From Moringa oleifera (Eukaryota > Streptophyta > Magnoliopsida > Brassicales > Moringaceae): DNA of 64,000 nucleotides. The translations under genes were made by a program, and so were the position numbers. The stretch lies in NCBI GenBank assembly GCA_021397835.1, contig JAJFZO010000889.1, positions 1,488,001-1,552,000 of the forward strand, given 5' to 3'. Below are positions 46,603 to 64,000 of this stretch, piece by piece. The notes under the pieces were generated by a model. The model had not been told where the DNA came from. It searched no databases and saw only the letters and a program-made list of their open reading frames with translations. Positions within the stretch are counted from its first letter, which is position 1; each line of letters begins with the position of its first letter.

Positions 46603-48803
46603 GGTATTTTGTTTTCACTTGAAATATCTTGTGTTTGTTCTCTGTAAATTTAAATTATTTGCATGTATTATGTATCACAGTTACTGCAATGTAGGTTATG
46701 TGATTCTTTTGGTTGTTTGATATAATACCTTGTACAACTTGGCAAAATAAGTCATAGATGTAGATATTGTAGATAATGGGATATTTTATATTTATATATT
46801 TCTAGGAATAGTTGGATCTTCTAGTAATTCCTATTGGATTGTACATTACACTTCTATGGCCTTATGCAAGAGATTTGTTTTCTTTTTTCCCCATGATGAA
46901 CAAATGGATCTTAGGAAAGATGGTGCTACATTTGTCTAAACCGTTTTCTCCACAATTGTCTTGGTTGTACTGTCTTATGCATCAACATCCAGGTTAATGA
47001 TTAAAGTAATTGACATTTTTTGTAAGATTAGGTAGTCACAAGTTCACTTATTTCATTTTAGAGATGTCATCTCTAAGAATAATAATAAGGTGAACTCATG
47101 CCTAGTCATGAAGGATATGTGCTCGAAAGATGGCAAGATGTGAGAGAAATGAACTGAACTTTTCTGTGTTCTCAGTATGTTCTGGAAAGCACCTACAATT
47201 AGAGATTACATAAAAATGTAGTTCTTTCTACTGTTTGAACCCAATCCTTGTTGTTGATGATAAATTAGAGGGGAGTATTCACCGTGGTGCTGATGCCACA
47301 TTAATATACACATCGTTGGTTCAAAACCTGCACTTGTTGTATGCTTCAAAAAATGCATGTATTTTCAGTTTGTGCCTTTATCATCTTTGTCTTTCCCGTC
47401 TCTTCTCTTCAGACTTGTCTTTGTTGCTCTGTTGCAATAAGGCTAGATGTCTTATCTAGGTTCCCATTTTTTTTTTTTAAAAAAAATGTTTTCCTGTAAG
47501 ATAAGAGAAAAAAGTATAGATTGCACTTATGATCCTTGTGATTTAGCCCTTTCAAGGGAGATGTGTAAAAGCATTAAATCATGAGGTTGATAAATGTATT
47601 TTGCCTTTGTAAGTTTTTTTTTTTTTTCCTCGCTAAAGTACATGCACTTGTCTTGAAGATTTGTTTGCTAACAATTGATGGACTGGGGAACTTTCCTCTC
47701 TATCTTTTTCTATAACAAGAAACATGAATATCATAGTATAACACACATGTCAGGCTTTAGGGGTAACAAAGGCTGGGATGGTATCCCCTTCAGAATGGTA
47801 GGCAGGAAGTAAGAGGGTCATCGATGTTATGGTAGCCTTTGATTTTTCTGTTTGAAAGTGGAGGTTAAAGCTCCTTGCCGTCCTTCCTATTTCTGCCCAC
47901 CTAGCATTGGCATGAATAAGTTTGTGAAAATCCTTGTGCTTAATTGCATGTTGTTTCCTTCCCAGCAATTGATTGGAGCATTTCTTCACTTATGTGAAAC
48001 AATTATCGACATGATAGTATTTATTTTCTTAGAGATTATCATTTTAAAATGTTTATTTCGGATGATTTTTGAACTTCTATTTTCGGGTGAAAAGGGGCTT
48101 GGAGGTTGGGAATGGTGGGGATTGGAAGCTAGGAGTTCTATTGGAGATGGTTAAGCATGTCTTGGGTTTCAAGCCTATGTAAGTTCTTTCTGTGGAATTT
48201 GATGCCATAAGTAAGCATGTGTTTCTGTTTTAAAATTTACATGCATAACATATTTTGGAAGGTTGCTTGACATGGATCCAAAGTATGATTTAAGAGCAAG
48301 AGCAACAAATCTATAGTTATTTTGGTTAATCTTTATTAAGTGACATTGTCAAATGTGATCTTGCAGTTTGCACATCCGGAAGAATTGTTGTGGATTAGTA
48401 GCTCATCCAACAGTCTCTGAGATGGCCAGAAAACTGTTCCTCTTCTCCCATCTATTTCATACTAGGATTTGGAGAGCAACGGGTCTTCTGCCACTTATTG
48501 AAACTGGGACTGGGAGACCCATTGCCTTTTGCTGCCTTACCTTAGGAATGCCTTAAACCATTTACCTGTATATTTGTATTAAGTCCTTGTGGAAAAGGGC
48601 AATTTTACATTTTACTTGGATAAATGTTAATCAAAATTTCCTGTTTTTTCCTTTTGTACTTGCCTAATGGTTAGTAATATGAACAATGTATAGTTCAATT
48701 GATTTTAGGTTATGGAAAATATGCCCTTAGTTGATCTTGGTTCATAAATTTGTCATGATATGCTTCTTTAGTGACTTCTATTTCAATTAGGGCAATCGAG
48801 ATC

Positions 48804-48809
48804 CACGTG
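48804..48809. promoter_or_regulatory. G-box CACGTG upstream of PAT
   Basis: CCACGTGTCA, about 600 bp before the PAT start codon; a bZIP/bHLH-type site by consensus. Could be chance. Confidence 0.3.
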
Positions 48810-49148
48810 TCAGTGATGGACTTCAACATGTAAACGTCGTCGTTTAAATGTTTCTGGCGATTTAAGGTAGGTGACTCATGTGTCTTAAAGCTCACTGTTT
48901 TCCCCATTTGAACGCAGTCGGTAGCTTGAGCTGACAGACAAAAGAGTTAGGTGCCCTCAACTTCTCTGAGATTGGAGCTGTCTTCCCTGCCCACTGTCCT
49001 CTCTGCCAACTCACCGCATGACTTCTTGGCCCACTTGGGTTTCACCTACCATCCCATTTATCTGCCATCCCATTTATCATTCTGGAGACGACCACAACCG
49101 TGTGATTTCCATCTGGTCTCTCCTGATCTTTCGGAATTACGTGCAGCC

Positions 49149-49304
49149 ACCAACCGATTTTCATCTGATGGGTCCTTATGGTGAATTGATGGTTCAGATG
49201 CAGTTGGTCCATTGTCAACCGACTCAACCCTCTCTAAGGTTGGCTTGTGATGTAGCCGCCAACAACCCATCTTTTGTTTTTTGTTTTTTTTTTTCCCACC
49301 AACC
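49149..49304 (+). promoter_or_regulatory. Two AC-II-type MYB elements (ACCAACC) ahead of PAT
   Basis: ACCAACC occurs at 49,149-49,155 and 49,298-49,304, that is 254 and 105 bp upstream of the PAT ATG. AC elements (ACC[A/T]ACC) are the R2R3-MYB sites of phenylpropanoid genes. MYB control of PAT through such elements has been reported in conifers. Function here is inference. Confidence 0.45.
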
Positions 49305-49408
49305 ACGACCTTTTTCTCTTCATTTTAAAATTTATTTGTTTGCTTCTTTCGAGTCAGAATTCAATTCTAATTAGTGAATTCCACCGAGTATAGCTCTCTC
49401 CTGTACAA

Positions 49409-54721
<5,313 letters not shown>

Positions 54722-55519
54722 TCTAGAAGGTGACTAATGCAAAAATTTGTTGTTTGTTGTACCTTTTCCTGCGTTTCAAACTGTGTATTTATACCACCAT
54801 TTGTTTGAATAAAGGTGCAAGTTGGTTGTCCAGGTTCCTTTGCATTGGATGTTCAAAAGCTTGAATGTTTTGACCCTGTATGCCTTATAAGCACTGTACA
54901 AAATGGCTAGGAGTTATAGCCCATGCTAATCTATGCTTAAACCCCAACCATAGAGGCTGGCGGCAGGAGAATTCCTGTTAACAGAATGCTGCCCATTTCC
55001 TCTGGAAGCAAATAAGATAGGGTTAACTTAGAGACTAATGGTTCTCCAAATTAGATTTACTTAATTCTTAAAGTTCGATTGCCCAAAAATCAAAGTGACC
55101 CGGCATAAGTTTCTTCGTGGTTCTGGAATTCTATACAGGACTCAAGGAATCTATTTCCTAAGAGAGTTTGCTTCGATGGTTGTAACATACCCTTCTCCAT
55201 ATAAGCCTCAAGGATGAAGATCGAAATTTCCAAAGAATTTGCTGAAAGGGTTTCCCCTCCAAAAGAATATTCCTGCCTAACTGGAGTTTCTTTGCATTAC
55301 ATCCCCAAGAAGCTAAGGACTCCATCCTTCAAATTAAGCCCAAACGCTTGACTTGAACTAAAAGACAGTTAATCTCACGAAGCAAGCATTCTCCTTCCCA
55401 CCCATGCTTCACCCCTATTCCTTCCCAGCTTCCTTCACCATTTATAACATGCTCACAATGACCGTCGACATCACCAAAACCAAACTGAAACCAAAAACAG
55501 GTTCTCATTGCAAGTTCAA
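54722..55519. other. Intergenic: PAT 3' end and upstream region of the NEN4-like gene
   Basis: No separate gene seen. CT/CA-rich sequence (55,380-55,450) precedes the next start and may be its leader. Confidence 0.5.
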
Positions 55520-56612
55520 ATGGAGCTTTCTACGTCATGCGATCAAGGCACCGCAGATATCGTCTTCTTTGACTTGGAAACCAATGTACCCAATAGATCT
55601 GGACAACGCTTCTGGGTATTGGAGTTTGGTGCAATCGTAGTTTGCCCACGAAAGCTCGTTGAGCTCGACAGCTACACCACTCTCATAAGACCCAAAGACT
55701 TGTCTGTTGTCGCGTTGAGATCTGGTCGTTGTGAAGGGATAACCCGCGATGCCATTGCAAATGCACCTGAGTTTGAGGAAGTCGCCGAAAAAATATATAG
55801 CATTTTACATGGAAGAATATGGGCAGGCCACAATATCCAAAGATTTGACTGCATTCGTATTAAAGAGGCCTTTGCAGAGATTGGTAAGCCTGCACCAGTA
55901 CCTATTGGGGTGATTGATTCTTTAGGGGTCTTGACAGCGAAGTTTGGCAAAAGAGCTGGTAATATGAAGGTACGTGACCCACCTGAAACCACTTATCAAA
56001 CTTGAACTTCATAACAAGTAACATTTCCACTTCCTCTTCAGATGGCAACTTTGGCTGCGTACTTTGGCCTAGGTCAACAGAAACACAGGAGCCTTGACGA
56101 TGTTCGCATGAATCTGGAGGTCCTCAAGCACTGCGCAACTGTGCTCTTCTTGGTATGGCCAAAAGCTGTGAAATATACATTCCAAGTTCCAGGATGGATT
56201 TAGAAGAAATAAGTGTGCTAATCTCTTTTGGGTTATCATGAATTATTAGGAGTCAAGCCTTCCTAGCGTCTTAAATGGCAAATGGCAGAGCTCTCCAACC
56301 GTTATAACGCGAAGCAGAAGTAATATTGGGAAACTGCCCTGCAGAGAAGAAACGATAAGCAGGAAGTCTCCTCCAACTTCGCCTGGATGCCAAAGGGCAG
56401 TGCCATATACAAGGGCAAGCTTGGGAAAGGTAATTTTTAGTTCTTCTCATATGGTTAGGCACATTGGATGTTCCTTTGTAAGTAATTAATTAAACATAAA
56501 CGATGAACTTGTTTAACAGATGACACAAAGTGTGAAGAATCTATTATGTAAAGCTCAAGGAAACCAGCCTCTTAACAACTTGCTCAAGCATTCTCACGCA
56601 CTGCTTCGGTGA
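55520..56612 (+). CDS. NEN4: NEN4-like DEDD exonuclease (NAC45/86-dependent exonuclease-domain protein)
   Basis: Four exons: 55520-55969, 56042-56152, 56250-56429 and 56520-56612. Product 277 residues. The ATG at 55,520 (MELSTSCDQG) is the first in frame. A DnaQ-like 3'-5' exonuclease fold with the full DEDDh set: Asp18 and Glu20 (VFFDLET), Asp110 (HNIQRFD), and His165 and Asp170 (HRSLDD). AHAG-type region WAGHN, FGKRAGNMKMATLAAYFGL and VRMNLEVLKHCATVLFLESSLP match NEN proteins, which degrade the nucleus and cell contents during phloem sieve-element enucleation downstream of NAC45/NAC86. The C-terminus (TRSRSN, KMTQSVKNLLCKAQGN, ending HALLR) is short and basic, as in NEN4, and lacks the long extension of NEN1-3. 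The subgroup is assigned from memory. Confidence 0.88.
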
Positions 56613-59600
56613 GCAACAACAAGGAGGTTGCCCTCATCACACATCTGAAGATCCTTGTTCCGCTTACGCTTTGCGCGGAGGATGACAAAAGTTCACGTAA
56701 ATTATGCAAGGAAGAAAAGAAAAGATAGCGTTCAAGGTGTTCTTATTGGTCACCCAGTGGATCTTGTTTTTTCAGAGGAGACAGACAATAAACATGCTCA
56801 GCGGCCCTGTTTCTTGTTGATTCATTCAAGTTCTCCTTCAATTTCGGTAGAGGAAATGTGGGGAGTGCCTGATTGGATGCCAGATGGCTGAGAAGAAACC
56901 AAATAGCAATACTAATTAATTTCACATTCTTACACTAATGGATTGATTTATTCTTCAAGGCATCTCTAGTTACTTGGAGAGAAGGCATGCTGTTTGTACA
57001 CAAAAAAATAATAATAAAATAAAATTCTTCCGGGTCAGATATCAGCGGTTGATTCTCAGAATTCCTCACTAAATAAGATCTTAATTTCACTGCATGATTA
57101 TTTTCAGAAAAAAAAAGCTTCACTATATGATATATTAAAAATTCAAACAAGAAGGAAATACCCATTTAGGGTTTCTAAAAAAATTATACTTACAAGTAGC
57201 ATGGAGATTATTTGTATTCACCTCATGCATCATTCTAGTGAGTTAATTAATTAGACAATTGCAATTTTTATGTTTTTATCACTGTTTTTGCAATGGAATT
57301 TCTATTTTTCAGTCATAAAAAATTGAAGTACATTAGAAAGTTTGGAGCAATTAACATATCAATATTGGATTAAAAAAATGCCAATTTTATTTTTAAAAGA
57401 ATCTTTAATTTTTTTATCCACGTTTAAGACATACCCATTTGGAATTTGAATATATATGGCATATTTATTTATCTGTCTAATTAATTACCTAAATTCATGC
57501 AAATATATGTGTGTTTATATATCTAAAAAAGCAAAAAAAAAAAAAAAATCAACATTTTCAATATAACATGTAAGTGAAGTAAAACTAATAACAAAATCAT
57601 TTACTTTACCAACATCTGTACTAAGCCAAGAAAGAAAATATTAAAAGTTTAAGTTCGTAGTAAATTAAAATTAATAGGAACTAACATTAAGAGACAGTTT
57701 CTTTAAAGAAAGAAGACATGGTAAAGTTCTAGTCATTCAGAATTTCGGAAAAACAGGTACTCCTCCATTTCTTGCTAACTCTTTAATTGAATCCCTCAAA
57801 CATCCACCCTCTCTAAAACCTCTTTATTTCTTGATAGTGTTAGGTTTCTACTTAGGTCGCTAAAAAGTGTTGAAGTTTTGATGCTCACTTCATAATTACA
57901 TACTTTTGTATCTTGAAAGAACGATGTCACTAAACTTTATTCAATTACTCCACATGACAGGATGTCCATCTATGCCTAACTAAAGCATATTCCAGAAATT
58001 GCAAATCAATACTGATATTAGTTAATTGCATGCTCAAACGTGAGAATAGATACAAACTACACAAAACTACACTTTAAACAAGTAGGCATCATGGGCCAAT
58101 GGTGATCACCCGGTAATTCGGCATGATAACCATGCTTAGAAGTAGTTGGTGAGTGAATGCGACCCTTATTGGCGTCGCCCATTAACAGTCAGCAAAGAAG
58201 ACTTCCACCATCTTTAGCCCAAATGCAACAAAAAGGAAGAGTAACAATAATAACATAATAGATGTCCCATAAAATAATTATACTTAAATTAAAACCCCAA
58301 CATCAACGTGATCACCTTTGACAAAAAAACAAAAAAATGATAAAGATACAAGATCTAATTCAAAGTGACCCAAACAAAAGGAGAAATGATAAAGAAAACA
58401 TGGCAATAGGAATGGCTTTTCTCCACCGAGCACTGAAAGGGCATACAGGGTTTTGACAAAAGAGAAATGAACCTGGACGCTTTCCAGGAGGTATCAGCCA
58501 TTTTTAGAGAAAGAGGTGAAACAGTGATTCCCATTCACTGAGAATAGTAGAGGTCTGACTATCGAAAGGGAATCAGGAAAAGGAATATAATATGATTAAT
58601 GGCATGCTATAAAGGCTGTGGCCATTACAGGCATTTTCAGACTTTAAGAGAGACGAAATGTTATATAATCAAGCACCCACTAAATACCACTCTTAAGGCT
58701 TCCAGAATCAGATTTCAGATGCATTGAATGTGGACACTCTTGAAGGTATTAAACAGTGTTTTTGGGTTGCTGGTGGTGGGATTAATTTGCAAAAGCTGAA
58801 CTGAAACCCTAAATCCCAAATATTTTGATTGAGCAATTTAGTTTTAATCATTCACTTTCTGACCATATCCTCTTTTGATATGCAACATTCACAGCATAGA
58901 ATCAAAGTATATATAATTCTAGTGAGCTAAAAGGACTATTTTACCATCAATTTTGGAAGATAAAAAGAGAATTTATTGTATTCCATATCAAATTTCAATG
59001 AAAATGTTTCGTTCAATTTTTCCTATTAGTATAATATAAAAAGCAAAGAAACAAGAGATTATGATTCAAAATATTGAATTCAAAAGGTTAAATTATTATT
59101 AAATAATTCTATAATGATATACTTATTTATTTCTTTTAATTTGATACCCGTCAAATGTAACATTCTTGTAGAAAATCAGGCTGTATTTTTGTTTAATCAG
59201 TGGCTGATAAGCTTTTCGACAATTTATTCATTTAATTTATTTTTGTACAAATTAAATAGTAGATATATGTCTTACATGGTAGGGGTGAGTTAATAATCCA
59301 TTTTGCTCTCAAAAAAATGACAAAAAGATGTTTATATAAGTTTAACAAAATCTTTAAATGTTTAAGTTGTGTATTGTAAAGAGATCCAAGCAAAAATGAT
59401 TATGTTTAATAGTAATTTCATGTTTAAATTGTGTAACATGAGGGCTTATCATTTGAGTACTTAAAAACTTAAAGGAAGCCTTTGAATTGAGATTATCAAA
59501 TCACTAGCAATTTAGGATGTTTGGTAAATTATGTTTTAGTGATTAAAATTCTTATCTATCTATGATAGATAAGCGTAATTAGTATATAATAAAAATTATA

Positions 59601-60572
59601 AAATTAATTAAAATATATATCGATCATAATTAATTTTTATAAATTTAATTAAAATATCAACTTAGAATTAATATTTTATTTTAAAGTTAATCATATTGAG
59701 AAAACATGTATTTTTTTCACAATCTTAAATGAAAATATTAAAAAAATTATATTTATTTAACGCTGACATTTTTATTAAATTCTTAACGTAAGATTACTAT
59801 TAATAATTTTGTGAACATATATAATGCATATATGACTTTTATTTATATAATTACTTAACATCTTTTTAAGTATTATAAAAATAAATAAAAATTTATTATT
59901 TTTTAAATATTTATATTTTATATATTTTTAGTAAATTTGATGTAAAAATAATATTTTATTTTTTAAAAAAATATTTGAGTAATTAAGCAAGTAAAAATCA
60001 CATATATTTAATATGTGTGCGTAAGATGATAATGAATTCATATTGAAAATTTGATAAAATTATAAATTTTAAATAAATATAATTTTTTTATAAATTTTAA
60101 TTTAAAATTATCAATAAAATATAAATTCTTTTAAAAATAATTAACCCTTTATTTTTAAGTCTATATTACTTTAATTTTTTAAATAATGAGATGTTAATTT
60201 TTAAAATCATTTTATTTTCATATATCTCATTAATTTGATTTGATTTAGTCATCGTTATCTTGATCAACTATCCGCCTACATAGAAGTCAAAAATTATTCT
60301 TGGACAAAGTGTCCCACGAATCCATTTTGTCAACTGACTCCCACTTCCAATGGCAGAACTACAACAACCGTCAAGAGCTCACACAAACACCATAGCTGAG
60401 TACGACATATAATACAACAAGAACCATTTATTTAATATATTGTGACCAAAGTGACAAACTATATTGACATTCGAGTCACTTTTTATTTAGTGTCCCTTCA
60501 TTTTTACATACCTAGCTGAGGGACTACCACACGACCAACTAGAGCAGCCAATCCTACATAAACACACAGTAC
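56613..60572. other. Intergenic, no supported gene
   Basis: NEN4 3' flank, then long AT-rich DNA up to the sulfate transporter stop. Around 58,090-58,200 there is a short GC-richer patch (GGTGATCACCCGG, GCGACCCTTATTGGCGTCGCC), and at 58,380-58,760 moderately balanced sequence with TGCTATAAAGGC; neither opens a frame nor folds as a tRNA by eye. 59,500-60,230 is very AT-rich with repeated AAATTTTAAATAAATAT motifs. Confidence 0.5.
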
Positions 60573-63500
60573 TCAAACCGCCGCGGCCATTTTAGCTGCA
60601 AGAGAAGCCTCTACAGCTTCCAAAACAGTCAAGAAGACCCTTCCTCCAATTTTGTCTACAAAGTTGGCTAGCTTCAGCTTGTGAATCACTTGCCATCTTG
60701 GGTTCACAATGGCTAACTGAGCACACAGACCAAGGAGACCAAAAATCAATAATATGAATACACATAAATGAAGAGGGAAAGGAGTAAATGTCCATCATTT
60801 ATTTACCTCCATTCCATTTGAGACAAGATTCTTATGCAGTTCTTCTAGAGAAGCGATCCCCGATGTGTCGATGTTCATCAAGTCTTCCATTATTCAGAAA
60901 ACAAAGGATATTTTAATTGTGATATCGAAAGCATTACTCCAAAACAAATCAATTATAAGCACACTTACTAGACATGTCGAGCACAAGTTGAACACTCCTT
61001 CGGGCTTTTTCGTTAGTGTCTTGCTCGTATTCTTCACCTACCCATCTCATAATCCTTGAAGGGACAAAAGCGAAAAGGATCAAACGTCATGTTAATTTTA
61101 ATTAGTTCAGAACATTACCCATCTATGTATGTGTGTGCTTCGTGAGTGGTGATGGTAGTTCGGTTACCTTTCTCTAACAAAATTGGCATTGGCAAAACAA
61201 AGCAAGGCAGACTTGACACGGATTATCAGCACTCCTGGAGTCTCAACAGCCATAGGATACTGATCAACATCGCAGAAAATATCAGTTCCAGGGAGTCTTC
61301 CAAGGGTTTCGGTGCCCGGCCGGATCGAGATGAGGATGATCTTTCCAAACGAGATTGTTATCTGCTCCACATTTTATTTCAACCTTAGCACCCTTCTTCA
61401 TATGCTTTATTAATTGCGATTTCATTGACATAGCCTAAACTTTCACTACTTCCCTAGAAACATCAATGAAATGAGCTTTTCCTGTGGGTCCATTTGGGTG
61501 CAACAATCGAAAATGTATCGATTTTATTAATGGCATATCATACGATATAGGAATGGTAACAGGTTATAAAGCCAATTTGGCAAAGTTCCTAACTTTTGAA
61601 AATGGCATCCTAAGGAGTTGACAAAACATCCTATCTATGTGCGAATCATAATGAGCCATAGCGTGTAATCACTTCCAGCCCCTTTTTATCTTTTGAAACG
61701 TATGTCTCTCTAATAATTAGAAAAGATACTTCTCCTATTCGGAGAAACGAACGAGCTGGAAGTTTTCTGATCAATATGTGTATGCAGCATATGTACGTAA
61801 TACATAATTATATGTAAATTAAGTTAATTATAGGCAAAAATTACCGCAGCAAGAAGACCAATCTCGACGGATGCAAAGAGTACGCCAACAAAGGCTCCGA
61901 TGCAAGCAAGGAAATCCAGCTTGTCTACCTTCCAGATGTTGTAAGCTTCATTCAGGTCAATAAGACCCGGAAGGGCAGAGAGGATAATAGAAGCGAGGAT
62001 TGCAATTGGAGTGTAATACAGGAGCCTTGTTAACAATTCCAACGTTACGATCACAGTAAGAGACATCACAATATTGGACACTGCAGTTTCACAGCCGGCA
62101 CTGAAGTTTACTGCGGTGCGGGAGAAGGAACCTGAATGGCAAATGGTTAGCATGAGAGTTCTGATTAGTGGAGGGATTGGCCTGTAAGTATGTATTACCA
62201 TGCAGGATGAAGTTGGAGAGATATATGCATGGATGTCATGCTAGCTTCGCTTTGTTGACCGAAACATGGTGTCTGCTTCTGTCTGGAAATGATTTGCAAA
62301 GGATAAAGGAGAAATTTACCAGTGGCTACATAACAGGAAGTGAAGGATCCAACAATGTTCATGAAACCCATGGCTATCATTTCTTTGTTGCCATCAAGGT
62401 GGTACCCTTTTATGGAGGCGAAAGATCGGCCAACAGCAATTGCTTCCTAAAGTTGACACAACAGAGAATTAAAAGTCAGGTTCAAGTTTTGCTATTATTA
62501 TTTTTTATATTAGCAAGAAGTGGTAAGAATTGAGCACTCACAGTAAGCGCGACAACAGCTACGATTAGTCCAATTTTGGCTACTTCCCCGATATGGGGAC
62601 CGTTGAACTGTAACTGATGGACAGAGCTTGGGTTTAAGCCTCCTTTGATGTGTTTTACTGTCTTGACTCCATGAGTATCAGCTTTTGTGACGAAAACAAT
62701 AATAGTTGATAAGATGACAGATAAGAGAGGAGCAATGGCGGGCAACCAGAAGAATTTCTTGTTCCTTCTTCCCTGAAAGAATTAGAGATGGGTATTAATT
62801 ATTCAGATAATTCTCTTAGATGATGACCCGAACAATTTATGGGTAGATGGAACTTACCACAAATCTAGTACATAGGATGAAAGTGAGGAACGAACAACCC
62901 AGGATAAACGTGTAAGGATTCCACTGTAAAAGAGGAGAGTAAAGAAGATGAGTGACAGTTCTGATTCAATTTTTTGAGAGACCGAAAATCAACTGTAGCT
63001 TGGTGCTCAGAAAATTTTCAGAAGTAGCTGATGGGCGCTTGCTTGCTTTTTTGTTAGGAAAAGAAAAAGGAGAAAAGGAAAAGCGGGTTACCTGATGATG
63101 AACTGAATTCCACACAGCTTTAATAACAGAGATGACATCAGTTTTGTTTGTAAAGTTAGTAATCCCAAGCAGTCCCTTCAGTTGTTGGAGTCCAATGACA
63201 ATGGCGGCACCCGCCATGAACCCAACAATAGCTGCATGCGAAAGAAAATCCACAAGGAAACCCAACCTGTTTGGCGGCAAGAAAACAGGGTCAGAGAAAA
63301 CAAAAGAGGAGAGTACACAGTGTAAGGAATAAGAAGAGATTGACTGACCTGAACAGTCCGAAGGCAGCCTGAAATATACCGGCGAAGAAGGTGGTGGTGA
63401 GAACAAGCTTCCTGTAACTAATTTGATCGGCTTCAGGGTCTTGTAGTTTCTGTAACATTGATGACAAAAGCAATGAAACCACAGCAACCGGTCCGATTGC

Positions 63501-64000
63501 TATCTCTCTGGAAGTTCCCATCACAGCGTAGATAAGAGGAGGCACAACGCTTGTGTCTAAGTAGAACAACAAATTCATAGACATCATCAGTTCATTGCTC
63601 AAAGAAAGTCCGACAGAATTACAAATATTTGGTAACGAAGAAAATTTTCAACTAGCCCACTTACAGAGACCGTATTGAGGATCAAGCTTGGCCAAAGTTG
63701 CATATCCAATACTCTGCATGAGACGCAGAAGAGGAAGAGAGGAAAATGAGAGAAAATTCAGAAAACAAGCAATCAATCTCCTGAAAAAGGAAGTACAAAC
63801 CCAATACCTGAGGAATGCAGAGGCTTGCAAGAGTTAAACCCGCCATTAAATCGTTCTTAAACTTTGTTGCCTTATAGTTTTGGCACCAACCAAGAATAGG
63901 AAATATGCTTTGCATAATAAAAACCACACGTTTTGCTGCAGGCTGCTGATTGAAAGATCGGAACTTGCTCCCTTGAGGCAAGACAGTGTCTTTCACAGAG
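60573..64000 (-). CDS. SULTR2;1: Sulfate transporter, SULTR2-type (5' end beyond the window; one frameshifted exon)
   Basis: Minus-strand exons: >64000-63808, 63713-63665, 63556-63349, 63266-63092, 62924-62858, 62772-62542, 62446-62320, 62131-61845, 61361-61168, 61054-60969, 60883-60807 and 60716-60573, about 612 codons. The first ~45 residues are probably in exons off the edge. A proton/sulfate cotransporter of the SLC26/SulP family in the plasma membrane: the membrane domain includes [88 protein letters not shown] and [14 protein letters not shown], followed by a cytosolic STAS domain with [13 protein letters not shown]. The motifs [19 protein letters not shown] and VSLLLSSM favour SULTR2 (root-to-shoot, low affinity) over SULTR1 or SULTR3. 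Oddity: exon 62924-62858 is 67 bp where both borders need a multiple of three; an extra T in CACTTTTCATC (62,880-62,883) shifts the frame to a TAG. It is either a recent null allele or a base-call error. Confidence 0.88.

Larger units (their letters stand above)
46603..49408. other. Intergenic between the TRAPPC12-like gene and PAT
   Basis: 3' UTR-like DNA, then spacer without supported genes. Several short frames (47.2, 47.85 and 48.4 kb) lack family similarity and splice context. The last ~600 bp is the PAT promoter, with a G-box and two AC elements described separately. Confidence 0.5.

Noticed and set aside
47235..48556. Several 60-100 codon open frames after the TRAPPC12-like gene
   Set aside because: No family similarity, no splice context, and composition like the surrounding spacer.
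58090..58200. GC-richer patch with small palindromes (GGTGATCACC), considered as a tRNA or small RNA gene
   Set aside because: No cloverleaf, no A/B box pair and no recognisable microRNA could be found by eye.

Overview
This window is nuclear DNA from a flowering plant, most likely a eudicot and perhaps a woody rosid. The evidence is AT-rich intergenic DNA, GT-AG introns, chloroplast- and secretory-targeted enzymes of plant-only families, and several generations of Ty1-copia retrotransposons. I cannot name the species from sequence alone.

Layout. 0.1-3.1 kb (-): a five-exon thylakoid-lumen FKBP-type prolyl isomerase (FKBP16-4-like). 3.5-7.7 kb: an AT-rich insertion carrying a decayed copia element, itself interrupted by a GC-richer 380-bp segment with a helicase-like reading frame. 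7.8-24.9 kb: a tandem array of a small gene family I do not recognise. It has three apparently complete copies (A, B, C), two pseudogene copies (D, E) and one diverged fragment (F), with a second decayed copia element (16.0-20.3 kb, minus strand) between B/D and C/E. 24.9-32.7 kb: a third, old copia element whose 5' LTR breaks pseudogene E. It has in turn been split by a young, apparently complete copia element (26,119-31,167) with 511-bp LTRs, a CTTAA target duplication and an uninterrupted 1306-codon Gag-Pol.

33.4-64.0 kb is gene-rich. It holds a two-FAS1 fasciclin-like protein (+), an ascorbate oxidase (-), a TRAPPC12-like TPR protein (+), prephenate/aspartate aminotransferase PAT (+, ten exons, plastid phenylalanine/tyrosine synthesis), a NEN4-like DEDD exonuclease (+) and a SULTR2-type sulfate transporter (-). 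The transporter runs off the right edge and carries an apparent single-base frameshift. The 38.4-45.4 and 56.6-60.6 kb gaps are AT-rich and repeat-laden, with no supported gene.

The conventional genes are unrelated neighbours, as usual in plants, and I see no operon-like cooperation. The most unusual content is the unrecognised tandem family. Next come the foreign-looking segment with a Walker-B-like motif, the MYB-type AC elements ahead of PAT, the 40-base poly(C) tract in a PAT intron, and the frameshifted sulfate transporter exon. Exon boundaries were read by eye from splice consensus and family conservation, not from transcripts.
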